64,000 nt of DNA, taken from contig CP026657.1 in the NCBI GenBank assembly GCA_023525915.1, forward strand, positions 1,364,001-1,428,000, read 5' to 3'. A program made the position numbers and the translations under genes. This document shows, one piece after another, positions 54,530-63,761 of the stretch. Position 1 is the first letter of the stretch, and each line of letters opens with the position of its first letter. Source of the stretch: Acetispira formosa (nom. nud.) (lineage in GTDB: Bacteria > Desulfobacterota > Desulfarculia > Adiutricales > Adiutricaceae). The notes below the pieces were generated by a model that worked only from the letters and a program-made list of their open reading frames with translations, was not told where the DNA came from and did no database searches.

Positions 54530-56821
54530 TTAAATCACTTCGCCCCGGTCGCGGGATTTTTCCAGCATTGTCAAAAAATTTAAGAGATCAAGACGGCGGT
54601 GACTGCCTCCGATATGGCCGGAAGCGCCAAGATCGTGAACTATGGCCTCATATTCCTTTATTTCCTCCGAATTGAGGAAGAAAGTGCGGGGGAGCACATG
54701 GGCGGGAACCTCACGCCGGATTGACCGCACCAGCCAATCCCGCCAGCGAAGCGGCACGGCCGCTTCATCAGCCAGCACGGCAACCTCAAACGGACGCTCC
54801 GCTTCCAGTTCCAGATACTCAACTACCCTGATCCAGACCGGCAGAAGAGACGAAGCCCACTCGACGGTATCCTCAATCGCCCCAAACATAGAGTTCCCCG
54901 GATATTGGCCGTCCCCTTCAACATGCTCCCGGCCCGGCAATTCCGCCAGCCAGCCCACATGCACAACCTCCGGCCCCGCCCGGTATTCCGACGGATTGGC
55001 GGCCAGCCGTAATGCCAGGCGGGCCAAGCCTTCGGCTTCTTCCGGGCTGGCCGACATGTGCCGCACAATCAGCCGCAAACGCCCTTCAGCATCCCGAATG
55101 TAGCAGCGATATTCATCATGGCCGCTGATTCTGTTGGCCGACTTCCGCATATCGAAATAAAACTGATCCGGGCGCGGGTCGCTGGTCTGAAAGGGCAGCA
55201 TCAGAAGGCCCAGCCGCGATTCCAGCGGCGAATCAGGGCCGGCCGAAACGAACTGGCCGCCGGGGCGGGAGTGGCTCTCCAGGCGGCGGCCGTTAAGGTC
55301 AGGCAGACGGCGCAGCCAGGCGGCCAGAAGATAATCGTACCATTGATGAATGGTCATGCCGTCCACTTCAGCCGCGCCGGTAATCTGAGCGGGGCCGAAC
55401 CAGGGTTCCTCGCCCTGAAGGGCGGCCAGATAAGTCAGAATATTGCGGTCACGGCCAGAGCGGTGCAGAAGTTCGTCAAACTTATGCTGAAAGGCTAAAG
55501 GGTCGGTCAGTTTATCCAGAAGCGGATTTTCTCCGGCCGATTCCATATCGGCCGCCAGATGAATCAGCGGCTGGAACAGTTGGTCAGGCCGGGTCATAAG
55601 TGATTCGGTATCGCGCAGAATTTCCTCAAACAGAAACAGAAGCCCCTGGAACTGGAGGGACTCGGCCCGGCCGTCGGCAGCCGACTGGCCCGAGAGGCCG
55701 GCATCGCGGTCATCAAGCTGATAGAAAGCGGGGAACTGACGATGAAGAAAATCATTCTTCACAATAGCGGCCGGGGTTTCATCATTCACCGCCGTCTGAG
55801 GTTCAGGCGGAAACCATTTTGGCCACAATTTTTCCAAAATCTCGCGATCGGCCAGAAAGGCGGCCATTTCCAATTCAGAGGCTGAAAGCTCATGCTGCTC
55901 CGGGCCGGGGTTAACTACTATGCGCCAAAGAGTTATTTGAAAACCGTCGCATCCTTCCGCCGCCTCCAGTCTGTCATGCCCGGCCCTCAGCCAGTCGGCC
56001 GATTGCGCCTCACCGGTCCGATTCAGGCGCAGTCCGCTGATCTCAATGCCTGGCACTATCACGGCGGCCGAGAGGCTGTTGTACATATCGGCCGCGCCCA
56101 CCGAACGCCTGGGGCCCTCGACGGGCCTCAAATAAGCGGCGGCGGCCGGAATCAGCCTGGCCAGAAAGCGGATGACAAAATCAATTGCCGACCGTGAGGC
56201 GGCCCGGGGTTCCGCTGTAGTTATATTCAGACTGACAGCAATATCAGTAAAAGCTACAGCCCTCACCGGGAGGACCGGCTGTCCCAGCCCTCTGTGAGAG
56301 GACGTCAAAGCTTCCAATTCCCGCCTGACCACCTGAGCCGGGCGGCCCTGGTATTTTTCAAAATCTTTCATCTGGAGCGGCAGGGAACCGGTGGGCACCG
56401 GCAGAGCCGGAGCGAACTCAAATACCAGCCGGGGGCCTCCCTCATCCGGCAGAATCCAGGCGGCGGCGATTCCCGGCACCTTTTCAGCCGCTGAGCACAG
56501 ATCACGCCTGACGGCCGGGCGCGTTTGGAAATCTTTCTTTTCAAGCGATTCCAGCTCCTGGTGGAAAACCAGAGAATCTTCCGCTTGAGGGTTCGGCCGC
56601 CACCGGCGGAGACCGCCAACTGATTTGAAGAGCCCTGGCGAATCGATGATCTTCTGGTAATTTTCATCAGCCAGAGCCACGGCATTGGCCAGAAGCTGGA
56701 GCGTAGTCAGGCCCGGATCGTGCTGAGCATCCAGCCGCCACTTGCGTCCGCTGTAAAAAGCGGCCAGCTTTTTGGCCTCGGCCAGTATCTCTTCATATTT
56801 TTCAGCAATATGTCTGGTCAT
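54530..56821 (-). CDS. eCIS second baseplate protein (Afp12-like)
   Basis: 763 aa with no signal peptide or membrane segments. The N-terminus (FYSGRKWRLDAQHDPGLTTL, QLLANAVALADENYQKII) resembles the start of baseplate proteins of phage gp6/J type. Its place between baseplate J and the tape measure equals Afp12. The frame overlaps the baseplate J stop by 4 bases. Assignment rests mainly on position and size. Confidence 0.8.
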   Translation of the reverse strand: MTRHIAEKYEEILAEAKKLAAFYSGRKWRLDAQHDPGLTTLQLLANAVALADENYQKIIDSPGLFKSVGGLRRWRPNPQAEDSLVFHQELESLEKKDFQTRPAVRRDLCSAAEKVPGIAAAWILPDEGGPRLVFEFAPALPVPTGSLPLQMKDFEKYQGRPAQVVRRELEALTSSHRGLGQPVLPVRAVAFTDIAVSLNITTAEPRAASRSAIDFVIRFLARLIPAAAAYLRPVEGPRRSVGAADMYNSLSAAVIVPGIEISGLRLNRTGEAQSADWLRAGHDRLEAAEGCDGFQITLWRIVVNPGPEQHELSASELEMAAFLADREILEKLWPKWFPPEPQTAVNDETPAAIVKNDFLHRQFPAFYQLDDRDAGLSGQSAADGRAESLQFQGLLFLFEEILRDTESLMTRPDQLFQPLIHLAADMESAGENPLLDKLTDPLAFQHKFDELLHRSGRDRNILTYLAALQGEEPWFGPAQITGAAEVDGMTIHQWYDYLLAAWLRRLPDLNGRRLESHSRPGGQFVSAGPDSPLESRLGLLMLPFQTSDPRPDQFYFDMRKSANRISGHDEYRCYIRDAEGRLRLIVRHMSASPEEAEGLARLALRLAANPSEYRAGPEVVHVGWLAELPGREHVEGDGQYPGNSMFGAIEDTVEWASSLLPVWIRVVEYLELEAERPFEVAVLADEAAVPLRWRDWLVRSIRREVPAHVLPRTFFLNSEEIKEYEAIVHDLGASGHIGGSHRRLDLLNFLTMLEKSRDRGEVI

Positions 56822-59800
56822 AATCTCTCCACCGATTTGACGGTGATTGACAATTCAGCCGGATATAACAAAACTGATTCATCCAGGGGTTCAATAATCA
56901 GCTCCCGCCCGTTCACTGTTTCATAAAAATCCTGATTCATGTCCTCCCGACGCGCACTGACTGTCGCCTGTTCAGGGCAGGTTGATAGCGCTCCGGCAGA
57001 AACATCCGGGCCGGACGATTTTTGAAAACTACCGATATCCGCCAGCCAAGTCAGTCCGCGCAGTTGGCTGAGAAGCCGCCCGGCGTCGAAAGCCCGGCCG
57101 AAAACAGCCCTTTCCGGCCGGTAAGCCCAGGGAGCCACAGCCTCCTCCGCCAGACGGATAACTTCTTCCTTTGCTTCCACCGGATTTTTCCAATCAGAAC
57201 ATCTGATTTCCATGGCCAGCTTCACTCGTTGGAAACGCGGCGGCAGGACATGTATCTCCGAGTATGGTGAGGAGTTGCTTTTAATAAACCGCTCCACCTG
57301 TTTGATCAGTTCCGGCTCAGGATAGCATGGGCAGGCCCCGCTAAGAGTAAAAGTGCCGTCAGAGAAAATTTTAGCGTCTTCGCGGGGCGCGAAAACTACC
57401 AGGGCCACTGAACCGGGGGCCTCATCAAGGCGGCGGCCGCGACAGGGCAGACACAGAACCGACAGCACCTCAGGAAATTCACGCAGCACCAGCCGTTCAT
57501 AATCTTTGGGCAAAATGGCCTGTCCGCGATGAGAAAGCTCTTCGCCCCAATTTTGCCACAGCGCGGCCGCACTGCTCGAAGCCCCGCCGGGACGGCCGCC
57601 GATGGACGGATAGGGCTGGACAACCTCAATTTCCGGCCCGCCGGGTCCGCCGGGCACGAACTGCTCGACTGATTCGGCCGGCAGCGGATAGGGGCGTTCA
57701 TCACCAGTCCCACCCGAACGGCCTGAAGCCCAGACGGCATTGAGATCCACGCCGTTCAACATAATCTCATCATCGCCGCTCCACAACAAGGTTATCTGAA
57801 AACCAGCCTCACCATCTGGAAGCGGACAACAGACGGAAGGGGAAAGGCGGAGCAAGATAAGCCCGCTTTGAGTCAGCCCGGATGTATCATCGCGGATGAT
57901 TTCCGCTCCGCGAGCGGACAGGGTCCGGGGGGACGGTATTTCCATGATATTGTTCAATTTGAAATAAATAGAAAGCGGCCGTGGAGAATCCGGTGTTTTA
58001 TCGAAGTGAAGCATCAGGCCATTTTGTGAAAAAGCGGCCCACAGGCCTTCCGGCGGCAGCTGGGCCGCCGCCTCCGGGTGATCGGCCAGCCAGACTTGCA
58101 CGGAAGCCGGAGGGGTAAGCTCCGCCTGATACTCTATGGTCATCCCGTTCCAGAGCGGCACATAGGGGGGGTTCAGGGCCTTGAGCATTCGTTCAGATTC
58201 AGTCTCGACCGGCCCATGATTCTCCCGGCGCTCCCGCTCTGCGTCCCGATTGAGGCCGGCCAGCACCTGATGATATTCATCGTGGCCAAAGGGCGTGACG
58301 GAGGAGCCGTTATACCTCAAAGTCAGGCGCATTGCGCTGATATCACCGTTTTCCGTCGGCTTAAAATTAATGGCATTGGTTGACCGGCCAATGATCTCCG
58401 ATTTCGTTCCGGCCGCAGCCGGGAAACCCTCCCGGCCCAGTGACGAAGGTTCGAGAAAAGCCGCGCTGATTGAGGTATATTTAGAATAAGCTCGATAATA
58501 CTCCCTGAAACTATCAGGAGCCTGCCACTGCCATTTCAAACGGGTGGAGAGAATTTTTTTGCCCGAAAACTCCGGCACCTTAAAGGTGACCGAATCCCCA
58601 GCCCTGGGACGCGGACCAAAAATCTCCACCTGGGCCTCATCATTGTTGGGCAGATTAAAACCGCCGGTGTTGACTGAAAAATCACGCAGCCCCGTAACCT
58701 CAACCAGTACACGGCAATTGTCAACCCCAAGGCTTGAAACAGCCCGCCAGAAATCACCCGGCAGGCGGCCGCTTTCATCGCCGGGAGAAAGGCGCATGAC
58801 CGGAAAGCCGGAAGCCAGGCCATGAGTTTCAGCCGTTGGTGCGGTAATGGCCGGCTGAACCTCGCTGATGGTGATGTTAAAACGCAGGTGCCTGTCATCA
58901 ACCACAGCAACGAATGAATCGGGAGCAAGCCAGCTTTCCGGCGAACTGAAGCTGATTCCGATAACGGACGCTCCGTCTGATTCAGACAATACTCTTTTCA
59001 GCGCTGATTCCTGATCGTCGTCAAGGACGGTCGGAAAGGTTATGCTGATTTTCCGCAGTCCGCCCGATAGCTCCAGACCGGGCAGAGGGATAAGGGTTTG
59101 CACAACACCGGCCTCACCGCCGCACGCGGTATGAAGCGGCAGAGGGGAAACCTCTCCGTCTCCGAACCCGGCCCAGGGCCTCAGCCGATAAAAAGGGCCG
59201 CTGGCAACAGCCGGCTCGATAACGGACACGCCAAAGAGATTCAGATCACTGACCGATACAGCCTCTTCCGTCTCATAAACCAGTGAGGGAATTTTTTCCG
59301 ATGCAAATATACTTTTGGCCGGAAGCCTGAAGAAAGCATCTTCTTCAACCGGTTTCAGGGACAGCAGAACCCGATCCGGTTCATCCGGTTCAGGCGAGAA
59401 ACCCATTTTCTTATAAAAGTGGGCCACATGGCGTTCCGGCAGATGGTTGGGCGTTTTCAACAGCTGTTGATGCATCTGAAGGAAAGTCATCAAAAGTCCG
59501 ATGTGGGGGGCCAAATTCCCGTCAGGTTCATTGACGTAATAATCAAAAATCGTCTCGGCCTTGGCCAGAAGAAGACTTCGCCTGAGACCCAGCCCCAGCG
59601 CCGCGTCCCGCCGCCAGGTTTTATCAGGAGAGAGCGGCGCGGCCGAATCAGATCCGGTCGGCCATAGCGCCAGCGGCGGCAGGGTGCAGGGCCAGCCGGA
59701 CTTTTCCAAAATCGCCGCCCAGCCGTCCTGCCATTGAAGTTCTTCATCGAAAGCTCTGAATTTTTCCCGGCAGTCGGAATTTTCCTCCAAACCTTCATCG

Positions 59801-60114
59801 CCTGGCGGGCTGGATACGGCCATAAGATTTTCGATATTCGCCAGATTTGGCCTCTCCGCCGCTTCTTCCAAAATGGCGGCTGCCGCCACCGGCGGGGCCA
59901 GGCGCAGCAGGTCTCCCCAGGTTCCAAATGGTTTCGATACTTCAAAGAAATTTATCAGATCACCCAGAATCAGACAATGGGCCATCATAGCGCGGAGGCC
60001 GCGCGGGTCCACAGCCGGAAGGTCAGGCCGGAAGCGCCCCTCAGCACTAATGGCCGTAAGGCCCGGCAGATTCCTATCAGCGCGATTGAGTCCCTGATGT
60101 TTCCAGATTGTCAT
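56818..60114 (-). CDS. baseplate J-like protein (Afp11-like)
   Basis: 1098 aa from the ATG at 60114, which has GGAGGAACA just before it. The C-terminal third carries the baseplate J signature (ILPKDYERLVLREFPEVLSV, HVLPPRFQRVKLAMEIRC). The N-terminal two thirds are specific to eCIS baseplates. It forms the wedge ring around the spike. The gap upstream (60115-60394) holds a damaged paired-hairpin element instead of a gene. Confidence 0.9.
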   Translation of the reverse strand: MTIWKHQGLNRADRNLPGLTAISAEGRFRPDLPAVDPRGLRAMMAHCLILGDLINFFEVSKPFGTWGDLLRLAPPVAAAAILEEAAERPNLANIENLMAVSSPPGDEGLEENSDCREKFRAFDEELQWQDGWAAILEKSGWPCTLPPLALWPTGSDSAAPLSPDKTWRRDAALGLGLRRSLLLAKAETIFDYYVNEPDGNLAPHIGLLMTFLQMHQQLLKTPNHLPERHVAHFYKKMGFSPEPDEPDRVLLSLKPVEEDAFFRLPAKSIFASEKIPSLVYETEEAVSVSDLNLFGVSVIEPAVASGPFYRLRPWAGFGDGEVSPLPLHTACGGEAGVVQTLIPLPGLELSGGLRKISITFPTVLDDDQESALKRVLSESDGASVIGISFSSPESWLAPDSFVAVVDDRHLRFNITISEVQPAITAPTAETHGLASGFPVMRLSPGDESGRLPGDFWRAVSSLGVDNCRVLVEVTGLRDFSVNTGGFNLPNNDEAQVEIFGPRPRAGDSVTFKVPEFSGKKILSTRLKWQWQAPDSFREYYRAYSKYTSISAAFLEPSSLGREGFPAAAGTKSEIIGRSTNAINFKPTENGDISAMRLTLRYNGSSVTPFGHDEYHQVLAGLNRDAERERRENHGPVETESERMLKALNPPYVPLWNGMTIEYQAELTPPASVQVWLADHPEAAAQLPPEGLWAAFSQNGLMLHFDKTPDSPRPLSIYFKLNNIMEIPSPRTLSARGAEIIRDDTSGLTQSGLILLRLSPSVCCPLPDGEAGFQITLLWSGDDEIMLNGVDLNAVWASGRSGGTGDERPYPLPAESVEQFVPGGPGGPEIEVVQPYPSIGGRPGGASSSAAALWQNWGEELSHRGQAILPKDYERLVLREFPEVLSVLCLPCRGRRLDEAPGSVALVVFAPREDAKIFSDGTFTLSGACPCYPEPELIKQVERFIKSNSSPYSEIHVLPPRFQRVKLAMEIRCSDWKNPVEAKEEVIRLAEEAVAPWAYRPERAVFGRAFDAGRLLSQLRGLTWLADIGSFQKSSGPDVSAGALSTCPEQATVSARREDMNQDFYETVNGRELIIEPLDESVLLYPAELSITVKSVERL

Positions 60115-60164
60115 TGTTCCTCCAGTCCCGCTGCTGTTATTATACAAATCTTCAAATATCCACT

Positions 60165-60356
60165 GACCCGCCGGAAGCCGGGGATTGTTTTTGTTCCGGC
60201 TCCAACTTGATCTGTGTACACTTTCCAGCCCTTAAAAAAGCCGACCAGGCAGCCGTCCTGGAGAAATGTTTTTGACCGGCTCCGGTGACTAAAGACCCCC
60301 GGAACCGGAGCCGGGCAAAAACATTTCTCCAGGACGGCGGTCATCCGCCACTCCGC
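60165..60356. repeat. paired-hairpin intergenic element, copy 4 (hairpin A truncated)
   Basis: Hairpin B is intact (60252-60338, loop 60286-60304 identical to copies 1 and 2). Hairpin A keeps only its left arm (about 60171-60202); the loop and right arm are missing, with the joining sequence CTCCAACTTGATCTG. It lies inside the eCIS operon between the gp25 and baseplate J genes, where Afp10 (PAAR) would be expected. Confidence 0.88.
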
Positions 60357-60394
60357 ATTTTTAAGAATTAGACAGTATCAATAAGGCTATATGT

Positions 60395-60778
60395 TCAGGC
60401 TTCGACATCATGATTCAGAACCAGCTTTCGTCCGCTGGCTTTCACCATGAGAAGCATCTCCACCGCCACCTTGCCGCCATAGGCTTCCGCCGAAACTTGA
60501 ACTGATTCCAGCTCCACCCTTGGCTCGAAAACCGCCAGCACATCACCTAAGCGCTGGCGAAGATATTCCCTATTGAAAAGTGAATTGCTCTGGCCGTTGG
60601 CCGGTTCAAACATAAGATCGCCCCAGTCGAAGCCATAGTCCGGCACCAGAAACCTCTCCCCCGGTTTGGTGCTGAACAGCACCCGGACACTCTGAATTAT
60701 GTCCGCCTCATCATCAATAAGATCCAGACCGCTGCCGGAGCGATGAAAGGACGGGGGGAATTTCCAGGCTCCGTTCAT
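60395..60778 (-). CDS. gp25-like baseplate wedge protein (Afp9-like)
   Basis: 127 aa, full length. GPW/gp25 pattern: DDEADIIQSVRVLFSTKPGE, DYGFDWGDLMFEP and YLRQRLGDVLAVFEPRVELE. It connects the spike/hub to the sheath. It starts 11 bases after the VgrG-like gene stop. Confidence 0.93.
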   Translation of the reverse strand: MNGAWKFPPSFHRSGSGLDLIDDEADIIQSVRVLFSTKPGERFLVPDYGFDWGDLMFEPANGQSNSLFNREYLRQRLGDVLAVFEPRVELESVQVSAEAYGGKVAVEMLLMVKASGRKLVLNHDVEA

Positions 60779-60789
60779 GGGCCTGTCCG

Positions 60790-62499
60790 TCAGTTAATTT
60801 TCACCAGCGTCCCCTTGACCGTGAGGACGCCGCTTGATGAAATTTCGCCCATGGCCTGACCGGCCGCCTTAAAACCCTTCTGGCCGCTCAACTCCACATC
60901 CAGCCCCTCGCCTTTGAGGTTCTGGGCGGCCTTAATTTTGATGTTCCCCTTGGCTTCAAGTGAAATATCCTTGCCGCTTTTTATGGTGACGCCGCCCTTG
61001 TCCAGGGTCAGTGAATTATTGTTCTTGTCCTTAATCTCAATCGACGCGGCCTTGTCGTCGATGACCAGGCTCTGTTCGCCGGGGGTCTGAATGGCCACGC
61101 TTTTATTATCTTCGTTCAGAAGTATTGATATTCCGCTTTTGGTGATCAAGCCCTTGACCGAATTCTTTTCATCAGCCGCTTTCAGCTTGTCCGGGGCTGG
61201 ACCGGCTTTGGAAAACAGTCCTCCGATAACCACCGGCGCGGCCGGATCGCCGCCCAGAAAACCGGCCAGCACTTCATCATCTTTCTCCGGCCGGAAAACG
61301 ATGGCGTGCCCATCACCGGCATATGGGCTGAGCAAGCGCGCCCAAACGCCCTCCCCTTCTTTATGCATCAAAGGGATGTGGATCTTCAGACGTTCCCCCT
61401 TGTCGGGATCTTCGGATAATTTGAGAACCTTGGCCGGATACAAACCAATGGCCGCCGTGCGTTCGCCGGTCCAGGGACCGCTTCCGTCTGAGCCGCCACG
61501 GCTGAACTCTTCCAGAAAATCATAGCCGAATTGAAAATCATGACGGCATTCACCCGCCTTGATCTCCAGACGGCTGGCCCGCACCACAGCCTGCCCATCG
61601 ATTCCGGCCAGGCATTTTTTTATTTCCACCAACTGGCCCGGCTCGGCCGCGAACAGACCGGCCAGACATATCCGGCCGCAGATAAAGCCCTGGCGCAGCC
61701 GCCACAAAAGCCCTTTGCCCATAGCTTCCATTTCCGCGTCTTCCAAGGCGTGGGGCACCAATATTTCCTGGGTCGCCTCACCCGTGCCCTTGAGGTTGCC
61801 CGGAAAGGTGGGGGCGGCCGACTTGGCTTCTTTATTTTTTACTTTCTGCCCGGCCTCATCCCAAGCCAGGACACTGACGGAATTGAACCAGGCCCGGCTG
61901 TCGCCGGCGATTTCCACTTCCAGGACAGGCTGGGCTGAAACATCGATCTCCACGGGTGAAGCGGAGCCAAGCTCATCAAGCTCAAGCGCGGTCAGTTGGC
62001 CGGCCTTCACGTTTGGAATCAGGCTGTTGGCCCTCAGCCGGGACAGAATGAAATCCCAATCGCTGATCGAGATCTGCTGAAACTGTTTGTGCGCGGGCGC
62101 GGTCGAAGGGATGTCGCCGCTCAGGCCACTTTCGGAAATAATGGCCGAACAGATTTCGTCGTCGGATTTTTCCAAAAAAAGCCGCGTCTTCCGGCCCAGA
62201 GTCAGGAGGTGGAATTTATCTCTGGCTTCCAGCCTCAAGTATCTGGCCCCTCCGCTAATAAACAGGCCTACCGATACCAATACCCCTTTGAAATAAGGTT
62301 TCAGCTTGCCATCATAACCAGCCTGAAACTCCACCTCATCGCCAGGTTTAAGGGCCGGGGCTCCATCATCCTGCTCCAGGCTGGCCCGCAGAAAAGGAAT
62401 GCGCCCCAGTTCATGCACAACCGTGACCCCGAGCACATAGCGGCTGAAATCTTTTCCGCCGACGGCCAGACTAATATCCGGGAGATGATTTTCAGTCAT
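60790..62499 (-). CDS. VgrG-like spike protein (Afp8-like)
   Basis: 569 aa. Residues about 1-330 equal the gp27-like hub (PGDEVEFQAGYDGKLKPYFK, LRLEARDKFHLLTLGRKTRL). An OB-fold gp5-like domain follows (GLYPAKVLKLSEDPDKGERL, PEKDDEVLAGFLGGDPAAPV). The C-terminus is a repetitive beta-helix needle (SIEIKDKNNNSLTLDKGGVT, GKDISLEAKGNIKIKAAQN). It trimerises as the puncturing spike. GGAGCG precedes the ATG. Confidence 0.94.
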   Translation of the reverse strand: MTENHLPDISLAVGGKDFSRYVLGVTVVHELGRIPFLRASLEQDDGAPALKPGDEVEFQAGYDGKLKPYFKGVLVSVGLFISGGARYLRLEARDKFHLLTLGRKTRLFLEKSDDEICSAIISESGLSGDIPSTAPAHKQFQQISISDWDFILSRLRANSLIPNVKAGQLTALELDELGSASPVEIDVSAQPVLEVEIAGDSRAWFNSVSVLAWDEAGQKVKNKEAKSAAPTFPGNLKGTGEATQEILVPHALEDAEMEAMGKGLLWRLRQGFICGRICLAGLFAAEPGQLVEIKKCLAGIDGQAVVRASRLEIKAGECRHDFQFGYDFLEEFSRGGSDGSGPWTGERTAAIGLYPAKVLKLSEDPDKGERLKIHIPLMHKEGEGVWARLLSPYAGDGHAIVFRPEKDDEVLAGFLGGDPAAPVVIGGLFSKAGPAPDKLKAADEKNSVKGLITKSGISILLNEDNKSVAIQTPGEQSLVIDDKAASIEIKDKNNNSLTLDKGGVTIKSGKDISLEAKGNIKIKAAQNLKGEGLDVELSGQKGFKAAGQAMGEISSSGVLTVKGTLVKIN

Positions 62500-62517
62500 G
62501 GGGCGCTCCTTTCATCA

Positions 62518-63015
62518 TCAGGCGGCCTTTGGCGGAAAGACGCTGCCAAAGGAAACCGTCAGGCTGGCCCTTAAAGCTTTGCCGTTGCGATCCGACATTT
62601 TGACATCGATCTTCACTCTCTTGACAATAGCCCGCTGGCACAGACTGCCCCAGACCAGGCGGCAAAACGGCGGCTGCGGCTTGCGTGAACCGTCGCGGTT
62701 CAGGATAGTGGCGATGGTCATAAATTTCCATATTTCATCGGTCACATCCAGACAGTCGCGTCCCAGGGCGGCCGCACCCACGCCGGTGCCGTCGATCAGG
62801 AAAGTCATGTCGAAATCAGTGTCCGATATGCCCGCGAGCGACGCGCGAGTGGTGCCGCCGCCCACCACCTCCATCTGGCTAAGTTCATATTGCCAGCTGA
62901 GGCTGTAAGTTTCCGGGTTGAAAAGAACGGCGTACGATCCGCTCTTTTTGGTAAAAGCGTCGTCATCATAAATCTCTATCACCATCTTGCTGACGGTGGA
63001 AGTGTTCTCGGCCAT
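62518..63015 (-). CDS. eCIS tube-adaptor protein (Afp7-like) without LysM domain
   Basis: 165 aa. The core (SYAVLFNPETYSLSWQYELS, FDMTFLIDGTGVG, PFCRLVWGSL, ALRASLTVSF) matches the CIS tube-adaptor family between tube and spike. Many homologues carry a C-terminal LysM domain; here the protein ends right after the core (FPPKAA). Confidence 0.88.
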   Translation of the reverse strand: MAENTSTVSKMVIEIYDDDAFTKKSGSYAVLFNPETYSLSWQYELSQMEVVGGGTTRASLAGISDTDFDMTFLIDGTGVGAAALGRDCLDVTDEIWKFMTIATILNRDGSRKPQPPFCRLVWGSLCQRAIVKRVKIDVKMSDRNGKALRASLTVSFGSVFPPKAA

Positions 63016-63017
63016 AT

Positions 63018-63203
63018 TCAGGCCTCTTTCCTGTCCTTCAGCATGATCATAACGGCTCGGGCGCAGTCGTCAATCAACCGGCGCCTTTCATCATCAGGTA
63101 ATGACTTGCGGGCCGCCGGTGTTTTTCCGCCGCTTCTGGAAACCGTCCCCTCTTCGGCCGCCAAGGTCAGGCTGATGCATATTTCGCGTATTTCCACGGG
63201 CAT
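63018..63203 (-). CDS. DUF5908 small protein (Afp6-like)
   Basis: 61 aa from the ATG at 63203, with GGAGG 7 bases upstream. PVEIREICISLTL at the N-terminus and the C-terminal helix LIDDCARAVMIMLKDRKE fit DUF5908, a small conserved eCIS component of unknown role. It sits between tube and adaptor genes. Confidence 0.85.
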   Translation of the reverse strand: MPVEIREICISLTLAAEEGTVSRSGGKTPAARKSLPDDERRRLIDDCARAVMIMLKDRKEA

Positions 63204-63233
63204 TGTCACAACCTCCATAAACCACGGGGCGGC

Positions 63234-63677
63234 TTACGGCAGCCGCCTTAAATGGGCATAGGCCAGGGTGAGTGTTTCGATGACTATCTGATCTTCCCGC
63301 GCGTTCAAACTGCCCAGCGACCAGCTTTTCGGCCAGGCCTGATAGGCCTGCCAACTCATCAGGGGATTGCCGTCTTCATTGAGAAGACTGACGGTCACCA
63401 GAAGAGGCTCGAAGGTGAAATCCTCAAGCGCGTCGCGCACCCATAATTCCAGATTGGAATCGACGGTCAGTCCACGCTTGAGGGTAAGGCTGGGAGCCGC
63501 CAGACGCTTGGGCAGTTGATAGGCGTAAACGTATTCCCCGCCCTCCACAACTGTTTCCGTCTCCAGCTTCATCTCCAGCCCGGAGACTTCCATAAAGCCC
63601 ATGTCAAAGGAGCCGCTTGAACCGGAGAAGGTCACGTTGAACCGGAAACCCGGAACGGGATAATCGACCTCAGCCAT
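63234..63677 (-). CDS. tail tube protein (Afp5-like)
   Basis: 147 aa from the ATG at 63677; a frame to 63746 would add 23 atypical residues. The gp19/Hcp-like tube fold shows FRFNVTFSG, GFMEVSGLEMKLETE and the C-terminal VIETLTLAYAHLRRL. It should be the tube ring next to the baseplate. Confidence 0.9.
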   Translation of the reverse strand: MAEVDYPVPGFRFNVTFSGSSGSFDMGFMEVSGLEMKLETETVVEGGEYVYAYQLPKRLAAPSLTLKRGLTVDSNLELWVRDALEDFTFEPLLVTVSLLNEDGNPLMSWQAYQAWPKSWSLGSLNAREDQIVIETLTLAYAHLRRLP

Positions 63678-63761
63678 TGCCCCAACCGGAGCCTTGCGCC
63701 GATGCGGCAACACCGGCGCTCCAACAGCCAAGCCGGGGACTTTCACTGTGCCTTGCTGTCA

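Noticed and set aside
6711-60356. CRISPR array or insertion sequence as explanation of the repeats
   Set aside because: Copies are scattered by many kilobases without spacer periodicity, and no transposase or cas gene is present.
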